Shown here in pieces: positions 1 through 7,818 of a stretch of 64,000 bases of DNA. Under the pieces are notes generated by a model that ran no database searches, had not been told where the DNA came from, and saw only the letters and a list, made by a program, of their open reading frames with translations. This DNA is from Gemmatirosa kalamazoonensis (lineage in GTDB: Bacteria; Gemmatimonadota; Gemmatimonadetes; Gemmatimonadales; Gemmatimonadaceae). The stretch spans positions 4,014,220 to 4,078,219 of the forward strand of contig NZ_CP007128.1 in the NCBI RefSeq assembly GCF_000522985.1. The letters run 5' to 3'. Each line of letters starts with the position of its first letter. Positions within the stretch are counted from its first letter, which is position 1. The position numbers and the translations under genes are program-made.

Positions 1-1772
1 CGCGGTTCTCGGTGAGCGTGGCGCGGCTGCGCACGAATCAGGTGTCGGTCGTGGGCGACGTCGTGCGCCCCGGGAGCTACCGCGTGTCGAGCGCCGGAAC
101 GGCGCTCAGCGCGCTGTACGCCGCCGGCGGACCCACGGAGACGGGGAGCCTGCGCCGCATCCTCATCCGCCGCGGCGCGCGCGTGGTCGACACGCTCGAC
201 GTGTACGACTACCTGCTCCGCGGCGACGCGAGCCACGACCCGCGGCTCGAGACGGGCGACGTGATCTTCGTGCCGCCGCACGGTCCGCAGGTTCGCGTCG
301 TGGGCGAGGTGCTGCGGCCGGCGACGTACGAGCTGAAGCCGGGCGAGACGCTCGCTCAGCTCGTGTCCGCGGCGGGCGGGCTGCGGCCGACCGCGGCGCA
401 GCGATCGGTCCAGGTCGAGCGCGTGCTGCCGCCCGGAGAGCGCGGCGAGGCCGGGCGCGACCGCGTCGTGATCACGGTCCCGTTCGGCGCGTCGGGGACA
501 CTGCCGGCGTACGCGATGCAGCCGGGCGACGTGGTGCGCGTGTCCGCGATCGCGAAGCGGGTGCGCAACCGCGTCACGGTCGAGGGGAACGTGTGGTCGC
601 CGGGATCGCAGGGCTTCGCGCCCGGCGCGCGCCTCTCGGACGCGATCCGCGCCGCCGGCGGCCTGAAGCCGGACACGTACCTCGGCGAGGTGCTGATCGG
701 CCGGCTGCGTCCGGACTCGACGCGCGTGCAGCTCCGCGCCACGCTGCGCGACACGACGGGCGCGGTGGTGAACGACGTCCCGCTGCAGGAGGACGACGAG
801 ATCCACGTCTTCTCGGTGACCGAGTTCCGCCCGGAGCGCTACGTCGCGATCAGCGGCGCGGTGCGAAACGGCGGCCGCTTCAAGTACCGCGAGGGGATCA
901 CGGCGCGCGACCTGGTGCTGCTGGCCGGCGGGCTCGAGGAAGGCGCGCTGCTGAACGAGGCCGAGATCGCGCGGCTGCCGGAGAACCGCGCGAACGGCGT
1001 CACCGCGCGCACGTTCCGCGTGCCGCTCGACTCGAGCTACCTGTTCGAGCGCGGCGCGAACGGCCGCTTCGTCGGCCCACCGGGGCTGCCGGCGCCGAGC
1101 GGGCCGACGCCCGAGGTCGTGCTGCAGCCGTACGACAACGTGCTGATCCTGCGTCAGCCGGACTTCGCCTTGCAGCGCAACGTGTTCCTCGGCGGCGAGG
1201 TGCGGTACCCCGGTCGCTACGCGCTGCGCACGAAGTCCGAGCGCCTAACGGATCTCATCGCGCGCGCGGGCGGGCTCACGTCGGAGTCGAACCCCGAGGG
1301 CGTGGAGTTCTACCGCACGCGCAGCCGCACGGGACGTGTCGGTGTGGATCTGCCGGCGGCGCTGCGCGACCCGCGCCACCGCGACAACCTGCTGCTCGTC
1401 GACGGCGACTCGATCCTGATCCCGCCGTTCAACGTGATCGTCACGGTCACCGGCGCGGTGAACCAGCCTTCGGCGCTGCCGTACGTCCGCGGCCAGAGCA
1501 TCGACTACTACATCCGGGCGGCGGGCGGCGGCAGCCGCACGGCCGACGTGTCGCGCGCGTACGTCATCCAGCCGAGCGGGAAGCTGGAGGCGGTGCAGCG
1601 ACGCCGCTTCTTCCCCGACGGGCTGCCGTCGCCGCGGCCCGGCGCGCACGTCGTGGTGCCGGAGAAGGCGCCGAACGACGGACAGAACATCGTCCAGGCG
1701 CTGACGCTGTTCGCGCAGGTCGGCGGCACGATCGCCGCGCTCGTGGCCGCGATCGTGACGCTGAAGCGCTGA
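1..1772 (+). CDS. SLBB-repeat polysaccharide export protein (5' partial)
   Basis: This is probably an outer-membrane or periplasmic protein that helps export polysaccharide. The open frame runs in from the left edge, so the true start and any N-terminal export domain lie outside the window; the GTG at 12 is only the first possible in-window start. The visible 586 residues hold about six SLBB (beta-grasp) units, each recognisable by a V-x-G-x-V-x-x-P-G-x-Y opening and an A-A-G-G-L close, near residues 10-55, 90-140, 185-230, 275-325, 390-440 and 475-525. The protein ends in a single hydrophobic segment (about 565-583) followed by LKR, the same layout as the shorter Wza-like protein at 14329-15000. 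It is the first gene of a plus-strand side of the exopolysaccharide locus and converges on the Wzi-like gene 12 bases away, with a hairpin between them. The family is secure; the exact role is inferred from neighbours. Confidence 0.85.
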   Translation, partial: RFSVSVARLRTNQVSVVGDVVRPGSYRVSSAGTALSALYAAGGPTETGSLRRILIRRGARVVDTLDVYDYLLRGDASHDPRLETGDVIFVPPHGPQVRVVGEVLRPATYELKPGETLAQLVSAAGGLRPTAAQRSVQVERVLPPGERGEAGRDRVVITVPFGASGTLPAYAMQPGDVVRVSAIAKRVRNRVTVEGNVWSPGSQGFAPGARLSDAIRAAGGLKPDTYLGEVLIGRLRPDSTRVQLRATLRDTTGAVVNDVPLQEDDEIHVFSVTEFRPERYVAISGAVRNGGRFKYREGITARDLVLLAGGLEEGALLNEAEIARLPENRANGVTARTFRVPLDSSYLFERGANGRFVGPPGLPAPSGPTPEVVLQPYDNVLILRQPDFALQRNVFLGGEVRYPGRYALRTKSERLTDLIARAGGLTSESNPEGVEFYRTRSRTGRVGVDLPAALRDPRHRDNLLLVDGDSILIPPFNVIVTVTGAVNQPSALPYVRGQSIDYYIRAAGGGSRTADVSRAYVIQPSGKLEAVQRRRFFPDGLPSPRPGAHVVVPEKAPNDGQNIVQALTLFAQVGGTIAALVAAIVTLKR

Positions 1773-1791
1773 CCGCCTAACGGGTCAGCGC
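1766..1791. terminator. Bidirectional hairpin between convergent genes
   Basis: A perfect 9-bp stem (GCGCTGACC at 1766-1774, GGTCAGCGC at 1783-1791) closes a loop that is exactly the octamer GCCTAACG. The stem includes the stop codons of both convergent genes. There is no T-run on either side, so a strong pause or 3'-end stabiliser is as likely as a classical intrinsic terminator. Confidence 0.6.
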
Positions 1792-3419
1792 GTCCGCCGC
1801 GGTCGGAGACCAAGCCGGATCTGGAAGTTCGGCACGTCGCGGCGGAAGTCGCGATTGAGCTCGTACTCGGCGAGCGCGCCGACGACGACGTCCGCGCGCG
1901 CGCGGAACAGCGTGGCGTCGGCGCGCAGCCGGTACACGACGTCGTAGCCCGACTCGGGCGGCCCCTCGGCGAACGCGGGGGTCTGGCGGATGAAGCGCTC
2001 CAGGCCGACGGAGCGTGCCCCGCCCTGCGTGTACGTGTCCAGCCGCAGGAAGAACCCGCCGCCGCCGGTCGCCGCGGTCGACGCGAGCAGCTGGCCGAGC
2101 TGCGTGTGCCCCTCGGTGATCGGGAAGTGGATGTACATCGGCGTCTGCGTGCGCACGCGGTTGAGGTGCGACACGCCGGCGGACACGTACTCGGCGCTCA
2201 GCGCCGTCGTGCGGCGCGGCGTCGCGCGCACCACCTTGCGCGCGCCTAACGACCACGCGGCGTCGTGATCCGGCTCGACGACGAGGTCGCGGCGGTCGAG
2301 CGGGTGATCGTTCTTCACGTACTCGCCCCACAGCTCCGCGTGCCCCGCGACGCTCACCCACCGCGCGAACACGCTCGCGATCTCGTTCTTCGGCCGGAAG
2401 TCGGGCGCGGTGGGATCGTCGAAGCGCTTCGGCGCGCGGCTCGTCGCGAACAGCCCGCTGAGCGGCACGAGGAAGTCGGCGGGGCCGAGTCCCTCGGGCT
2501 GCAGCCACGCGTGGAAGAAGCGCGCGAGCCCGACCTCGAGCGCCGGCACGCCGCGCGGCGTGAAGCTCACGACGCCGCCGGCGACCTTTCGCGCGCGCGC
2601 GCTGTCGGTCGGCACGATGGAATGCGATGGCCGCCCGATCAGCAGCCGCGCCTGCACGCGGCCGATGCCGACGGACAGCGGATGCGACGTCTCGACGAAC
2701 ACGTGCGGGATCCCGGCCGCACCGGCGCCGAGCACGAGCGGGTTCTCGTCGCTCGGCCCCCACGCCTGCGTCGCCGACGACACGCCGACGGCGACGGGCC
2801 CGGTCCAGAAGCGCAGCGTCGACTCGCCGGGATCGATGCGCATGTACGCGCCCGTTCCGAACCGCTGCGGCGCGTCGATGCAGCATCCCCAGATCGCGTC
2901 GCCGTGCGGCGACGGCACCGTGGGATCGACCGGCGCCTCGCTGAAGTGCACGTTCTCGGCGCGGAACAGCGTCGGCCGCACGGTGAGCGAGAGATGCCGC
3001 GTGCGGAGCTGCGCGCCGCCCGTGAGCACCGTCGTGAGGCCGCGCCCCGCCCACACCGCGCCGTCGATCACGCCGAGCACCGGATAGCCCGTGGTGCCGA
3101 TGAGGTCCAGCTCCGGGGAGAAGACGTGCACGCGCAGCGCGCGCGTCGTGTCGCGGCGAAAGCGCGCGCTCCACGGGTGACCGGCGTCGCGCGCGAGCCC
3201 GTCGAGCGCCTCGGGCGACAGGGCGCGGATCGTCCACGGGGCGAGCGGCGCCTGCCCGGCGACCTGCGCGACGCGCAGATACATTTCCACGTCGCGCGCC
3301 GCGATCGCCTCCTGCCACGACGGGGTGAGCGCGGTGACGCTCTGCGACCGCAGCGCGACCGGCGCCGCGAGCGTGAGGAGCGCGCCGAGCCGGCGCAGAC
3401 GGGGAGACGCGAGATGCAT
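1785..3419 (-). CDS. Wzi-like capsule assembly protein (copy 1)
   Basis: This predicted outer-membrane beta-barrel protein of 544 residues resembles the Wzi family, which anchors or organises exported capsule on the cell surface. The start at 3419 is chosen because it gives a clean signal peptide (MHLASPRLRRLGALLTLAAP followed by VALRSQS); the frame stays open 28 codons further upstream but that part is not signal-like. The family-like core is VAVGVSSATQAWGPSDENP, followed by an IPHVF segment shared with copy 2 next door (QWWGPG, VPHAF). The C-terminal half alternates hydrophobic and polar residues as in barrel strands. It is divergent from copy 2 with a 68-bp gap, and convergent with the SLBB gene. 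Wzi assignment is from the shared motif and neighbourhood; specific ligand unknown. Confidence 0.7.
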   Translation of the reverse strand: MHLASPRLRRLGALLTLAAPVALRSQSVTALTPSWQEAIAARDVEMYLRVAQVAGQAPLAPWTIRALSPEALDGLARDAGHPWSARFRRDTTRALRVHVFSPELDLIGTTGYPVLGVIDGAVWAGRGLTTVLTGGAQLRTRHLSLTVRPTLFRAENVHFSEAPVDPTVPSPHGDAIWGCCIDAPQRFGTGAYMRIDPGESTLRFWTGPVAVGVSSATQAWGPSDENPLVLGAGAAGIPHVFVETSHPLSVGIGRVQARLLIGRPSHSIVPTDSARARKVAGGVVSFTPRGVPALEVGLARFFHAWLQPEGLGPADFLVPLSGLFATSRAPKRFDDPTAPDFRPKNEIASVFARWVSVAGHAELWGEYVKNDHPLDRRDLVVEPDHDAAWSLGARKVVRATPRRTTALSAEYVSAGVSHLNRVRTQTPMYIHFPITEGHTQLGQLLASTAATGGGGFFLRLDTYTQGGARSVGLERFIRQTPAFAEGPPESGYDVVYRLRADATLFRARADVVVGALAEYELNRDFRRDVPNFQIRLGLRPRRTR

Positions 3420-3487
3420 GATTCCGACGTGAGACGCGACGCATGCGGCGCCACGCATGACGGCACGCACGAACGCATGACGAAGGC

Positions 3488-5143
3488 ATGACGGACCGGC
3501 CACGCGGAATATCGCTGCGCGCTCGCACGATTGCAGCCGTGGCGCGCAGGTCGGGCGCGGCCCTCGCGGTCGCGTGTTGGGCGTCGGCGTGTGCGCATCC
3601 GTCGCGCTCCACGCCGTCGCCGGTGCTCGCCCCGCTCGGCGGCGTGGTGGAGGACCGCGCGCGCGTGATGCAGCTCACGTCCCACGCGACGACCGATGGC
3701 ACGTTGCTGCGCACCCCGTCGACCGCGTTGGGCACGCGCGCCGCGGCGGGCCTCCACGTGCTGCTGCCGTCGGCGACGCTCGTGTACAACGACGCCATCG
3801 CGTACGGGCCGAACCTCGGCAACCTGTGGGCGGGACGCGGCACGAACGTGCTCGCGTCGGCGGGCGCGGCGTACGACGGCCGCTACGTGCGGGTAGTCGT
3901 CGCGCCCGAGGTCGCGCACTCGGACAACCGGGTGTTCGAGGTGCTGCCGGGGCTCGTGCGCGGGCGGAGCACGTTCTCGTCGCCGTGGCACGCGGGCGTC
4001 GCGTCGGCCGATCTGCCGCTCCGCTTCGGTACGGCGCCGATCACGCTCGTGTCGCCTGGGCAATCGTCGCTCACCGTGCGCGCGGGCGCCGTCGCGGTCG
4101 GCGTGTCGAGCGAGGAGCAGTGGTGGGGGCCGGGCATCCGCAACGCGCTGCTCCTCAGCAACAACGCCGGCTCGGTGCCGCACGCGTTCCTGCGCACGTC
4201 GCGGCCGCTGCGCACGCCACTCGGCGCGGTGGAGGCGCGATGGATCGTCGGCGCGCTCACCGAGTCGACGTTCTTCGATTCCATCCCATCGAACGACACG
4301 CGCTCGCTCGGCGCGCTCGCCGTCACGCTGCGCCCATCGATCGCGCCTAACGTGACGCTCGGCGTCGCGCACAGCGTCGTGCGCGCGGCGCCGCGCGGAC
4401 GCGTGCCGGCGAGCGCGCTGTTCGATCCGCTCACACGGTGGCGCGCGGGCGCGCAGCTCGACACCGCGGCGCGGCCATTCTCCGCCCAGTCGGACACGAC
4501 GCGCGACGCGGACGATCTCGTGGCGCTGTGGGCGCGGTGGGTGTTCCCGAACGACGGGCTCGAGATCTACGGCGAGACCGTGCGCGCCGGCGTGCCGCGG
4601 CAGCTGCGCGAGTGGCTGCTCGTACCGCAGGCCGGCTTCGGCTACACCATCGGCCTGCAGTGGGCGGGTGCCGCGCGCGCGCGCGGTCGGCTGCGCTGGC
4701 AGGCGGAGGTGTCGAGCGTGGAGCAGACGGCCGACTTCGCGGGACGCGCGCTCGCCGATCTGTACACCGGCGCCGCGACGCCGCAGGGATTCACCCAGCG
4801 CGGGCGCGTGCTCGGCGCGGCCACGGGGCCGGGGAGCTCGTCGCAGTTCGTCGGCGCGGACTGGCTCGCGACGGGCTGGCAGGCGGGGCTCACCGCGACG
4901 CGCGTGCGCTGGGAGAACGACGCGATGTACCGACAGGCCGCGCCCAACTTCTTCCGCCACGACGTGAGCCTGCTGTTCGGCGTGCGCGGCGGGCTGCTGC
5001 TGCCGCACGCGACGGTGCTCGCATCGTTCGAGGCGGGGCGCCGCGACAACTACCTGTTCCAGAACGGCTTCAACAACCCGGGTGGATTCCGCACGATCGA
5101 CGTGCCGATGACGACGGCGCGCATCACGGTGACGGCGCGGTGA
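3488..5143 (+). CDS. Wzi-like capsule assembly protein (copy 2)
   Basis: The product has 551 residues and is a paralogue of the divergent gene at 1785-3419. The core motif VAVGVSSEEQWWGPGIRNAL is a better match to Wzi than that of copy 1. The N-terminus has an Arg-rich start, a hydrophobic stretch and a Cys at WASACAHPS, so it may be a lipoprotein, though the lipobox is weak. Several ATG triplets lie just upstream in repeated GCATGACG units (3455, 3475, 3486) but only the ATG at 3488 is in frame. The gene overlaps the following glycosyltransferase by four bases (GTGA), implying coupled translation. The barrel-like C-terminus ends in VPMTTARITVTAR, as expected for an outer-membrane protein. 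Confidence 0.7.
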   Translation: MTDRPRGISLRARTIAAVARRSGAALAVACWASACAHPSRSTPSPVLAPLGGVVEDRARVMQLTSHATTDGTLLRTPSTALGTRAAAGLHVLLPSATLVYNDAIAYGPNLGNLWAGRGTNVLASAGAAYDGRYVRVVVAPEVAHSDNRVFEVLPGLVRGRSTFSSPWHAGVASADLPLRFGTAPITLVSPGQSSLTVRAGAVAVGVSSEEQWWGPGIRNALLLSNNAGSVPHAFLRTSRPLRTPLGAVEARWIVGALTESTFFDSIPSNDTRSLGALAVTLRPSIAPNVTLGVAHSVVRAAPRGRVPASALFDPLTRWRAGAQLDTAARPFSAQSDTTRDADDLVALWARWVFPNDGLEIYGETVRAGVPRQLREWLLVPQAGFGYTIGLQWAGAARARGRLRWQAEVSSVEQTADFAGRALADLYTGAATPQGFTQRGRVLGAATGPGSSSQFVGADWLATGWQAGLTATRVRWENDAMYRQAAPNFFRHDVSLLFGVRGGLLLPHATVLASFEAGRRDNYLFQNGFNNPGGFRTIDVPMTTARITVTAR

Positions 5144-6354
5144 CCGACACGCTGCGGGTCGGCATCGACGGACGCACGCTGGAGGCACCGCGCACCGGCG
5201 TCGGACGCTACGTGTTCGAGCTGTGTCGCGCGCTCGACGCGTGCCTGCCGCAGGCCGAGTTCGTCGTGTACGCGCGCGAGCCGGTGGAGCTGCCGGTGAA
5301 GTCCCCACGCTGGACGCTGCGCACGGAGCGCACGCCGGCGGCCCGGCGGCTGCGGAACATCGGGTGGCTGAAGATGCGGGTCGCCAGGCTCGCGCGCGAC
5401 GATGCGCTGTCGGTGTTCTGGGCGACGGCCGCGCTGCTTCCCGCGCGCCGCCTGCGCGTGCCGACGGTGAGCACCGTGTTCGACCTCAACGCGTGGGTGG
5501 TGCCGGAGACGATGCCGGCATCGCACCGCATCGCGATGCGTGCGCTGCTGCCGCGCGACGTCACGCGTGCCGACGTCGTCACGGCGATCTCCCACGGCAC
5601 CGCATCGCGGCTCGCCGCGACGTTCGGCGCGCGCGTGTCGGCCGTCGTGCCGCCCGCGGTGGGCGAGGCGTTCACGCCCGCGTCGGACGCGGAGCGGAAG
5701 CGCGTGCGTGATCGATACGGTCTGCGCGGCCCGTTCCTGCTCGCCGTCGGCACGTGGGAGCCGCGCAAGAACCTCGCGCTGCTCGTCGACGCGTTCGTGC
5801 ACGGGCTGCGCGACGGGACGCTGCACGGGCAGCGGCTCGCGCTCGTCGGCGCGCGCGGCTGGAAGGACGCCGACCTCGCGCGGCGCGTCGCCGCGGCGGC
5901 GGGCGACGGCGCCGTCGTGCCGCTCGGCTTCGTTCCCGACGCGGACCTCCCCGCCCTGTACTCGGCGGCGACGGCGTTCGTGTTCCCGTCGCGCTACGAG
6001 GGATTCGGCATCCCCGTGCTCGAGGCCCGCGCGTGCGGCGCGACGATCGTGGCGGCCGACGTGCCGGAGATCCGCGAGGCCGGCGGCGAGGAGGCGACGT
6101 ACGTCCCGCCGCGCCTAACGGAGCTGCGCGCGGCGCTCGCGGCGGCGGCCGGCGGGGAGCTGCCGCGGAGCCGCGACCGCGGACCGCCGTGGAGCTGGCT
6201 GGACTCGGCGCGCGTGCTCGCGGACGTGCTGCGGCGCGCGGCGGCCGGCGGGTCAGCGCGGCGTGTCGAGCACGGGGGCACGGTCGGCGACGCGCGACAC
6301 GCGCGCGACGACGAGCGCGCGCTCGTGCGCGGCGAGCAGCCAGCGCCACGCTAG
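5140..6354 (+). CDS. Glycosyltransferase family 4
   Basis: This GT-B fold glycosyltransferase has 404 residues and would transfer a nucleotide sugar onto a growing lipid-linked glycan at the cytoplasmic face. The N-terminal domain begins VGIDGRTLEAPRTGVGRYV and the C-terminal nucleotide-sugar half has GTWEPRKNL and the E-x7-E region in SRYEGFGIPVLEARACG. The GTG start at 5140 overlaps the preceding stop by four bases; the frame is open far upstream but that part is a shadow of the Wzi-like gene. The 3' end is odd: the last 34 codons overlap the 3' end of the convergent flippase gene by 102 bp, and the family-like sequence stops at about LRRAAAGG, so the tail after that is probably an unconserved extension. 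Sugar specificity cannot be read from the sequence. Confidence 0.85.
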   Translation: MTDTLRVGIDGRTLEAPRTGVGRYVFELCRALDACLPQAEFVVYAREPVELPVKSPRWTLRTERTPAARRLRNIGWLKMRVARLARDDALSVFWATAALLPARRLRVPTVSTVFDLNAWVVPETMPASHRIAMRALLPRDVTRADVVTAISHGTASRLAATFGARVSAVVPPAVGEAFTPASDAERKRVRDRYGLRGPFLLAVGTWEPRKNLALLVDAFVHGLRDGTLHGQRLALVGARGWKDADLARRVAAAAGDGAVVPLGFVPDADLPALYSAATAFVFPSRYEGFGIPVLEARACGATIVAADVPEIREAGGEEATYVPPRLTELRAALAAAAGGELPRSRDRGPPWSWLDSARVLADVLRRAAAGGSARRVEHGGTVGDARHARDDERALVRGEQPAPR

Positions 6355-7818
6355 CCACGCGAAGCACAGCAGCGTGCCGCCGAGCAACAACGCGCGGCCG
6401 GCCACCGACGGCGGCGCGATCCACGTGAGCACTGCGGCCGTGACGCAGAGCGCCGCGAGGTAGCTCGCGCACCGCACCGTGACGCGTCGAGCGGCCGGCA
6501 GCAGCCAGCCCGCCGCGACGAACGACAGCGCCGAATCCACGACGACGCGCGCGCCCCACACGACCGCGGCGCCGAGCAGCCCGTGGCGCGGCACCGCCCA
6601 CGCGAGCGCGAGGCCGTAGGGCACGATCTGCGCGAGGTGCAGCTTGCCGGTCACGTCGGGTCGTCGCGCGGCCTGGACGACGGTGTACGCCGACTGCCCG
6701 ACCGTGTTCACGAACACCGCGAGCAGCAGCACGCGCGTGAGCGCCGCGCTGCGCGTCGCGAAGTCCTGGCCGAGCCACAGCCGCAGCCCCTCGGGCGCGA
6801 ACAGCAGCCCCGCGAGCACCGGCGGGAAGAGACAGAGCAGCGTGACGCGCGCCGCGCGCTCGTAGAGCAGCGCGGCGCGCTCCGGCGCCGAGCGATACGT
6901 CGCCGCGACGGCCGGGAACAGCACCGGCAGCAGCGCGGACGTGAACAGCCAGAGCTTCGTGACCAGCTCCTGCGGCGTCGCGTAGTACGTGAGCGCGGCG
7001 ACCGAGATCAGCCCGCTGATGACGAACCGGTCGCCGGTGACGAGGAGCGGGTTGAGCACGTTGCTCACGGTCATCCAGCCACCGTAGCCGAGCAGCGCGC
7101 GCACGGCGCGCCACGGCAGCGCGTGCGAGCGCCGCACCGGCGGATATGCGCGCGCCAGCGCCCACGCGTGCGCGAGCGCGAGCAGCGCGCGCGCGGCCAC
7201 GAGCAGCGCGATCGCGGGCGCGACGGCGTGCGAGAAGCGCACGCTGACGAGCGGCGCGAGCACCGTCGCCATGCCCAACGGCAGCCGCAGCGCGTTGATC
7301 CAGTCGAACCGCTGCAGCGCCTCGAGCACCGCGCGGCATCCCGCGCTCACCACGACGATCGGCACCGCGACCGCGAGCCAGCGCACCGCGGCAAGGGCGT
7401 CGGGCCACAGAGAGGGCGACGCGTGCATGGCATGGGTCACGAGCCACGGCGCCGCGGCGGCGACCGCGACGCCCGCCGCGCAGCCGGCGCCGAGCATCAC
7501 GAGCAGCGCCGCGTGCACGAGCCCCGGCACCTCGGCGTCCTCGGCGTGCGCGATTCGCTCGGAGACGACCTGGGTGAGCGCGCGGCTCAACCCGAGGTCG
7601 AGGAGGCTGAACTGGCCGATCAGCGTCCACGCGAGACTCAGCACGCCGAACCGTTCCACGCCGAGCGCGCGCACGAGTGGCGGCACCGCGACGACGGCGA
7701 GCAGCGCGGGCAGCGCCCAGCCGATCAGGTTCAGCACGACGTTGCGCGCGAGCAGCCGCGTCGCCGTGAGCGACGCGGACGTCGCGGACGGCGCGGTCGG
7801 CTGCGTGGGGGTCGTCAT
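6253..7818 (-). CDS. Polysaccharide flippase (Wzx/MATE-like), locus 1
   Basis: This integral membrane protein of 521 residues is predicted to have about 12-14 helices and would flip lipid-linked repeat units across the inner membrane. The N-terminus (LARNVVLNLIGWALPALLAV, then VPPLVRALGVERFGVLSLAW) is typical of the polysaccharide_synt and MurJ-like superfamily. The start at 7818 overlaps the previous gene by ATGA, making this the last gene of the nine-gene operon that begins at 19727. Its 3' end overlaps the convergent glycosyltransferase by 102 bp. A second, unrelated flippase lies at 30463-31917, so two separate glycans may be assembled from this window. Confidence 0.85.
   Translation of the reverse strand: MTTPTQPTAPSATSASLTATRLLARNVVLNLIGWALPALLAVVAVPPLVRALGVERFGVLSLAWTLIGQFSLLDLGLSRALTQVVSERIAHAEDAEVPGLVHAALLVMLGAGCAAGVAVAAAAPWLVTHAMHASPSLWPDALAAVRWLAVAVPIVVVSAGCRAVLEALQRFDWINALRLPLGMATVLAPLVSVRFSHAVAPAIALLVAARALLALAHAWALARAYPPVRRSHALPWRAVRALLGYGGWMTVSNVLNPLLVTGDRFVISGLISVAALTYYATPQELVTKLWLFTSALLPVLFPAVAATYRSAPERAALLYERAARVTLLCLFPPVLAGLLFAPEGLRLWLGQDFATRSAALTRVLLLAVFVNTVGQSAYTVVQAARRPDVTGKLHLAQIVPYGLALAWAVPRHGLLGAAVVWGARVVVDSALSFVAAGWLLPAARRVTVRCASYLAALCVTAAVLTWIAPPSVAGRALLLGGTLLCFAWLAWRWLLAAHERALVVARVSRVADRAPVLDTPR

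Noticed and set aside
3455-3493. GCATGACG repeats as a promoter operator between the Wzi-like genes
   Set aside because: Three copies have uneven spacing and lack -35/-10 context; they may be chance.
6253-6354. Frameshift at the glycosyltransferase 3' end
   Set aside because: No alternative frame near 6250 gives a better C-terminus, and no homopolymer or CG tract is present.
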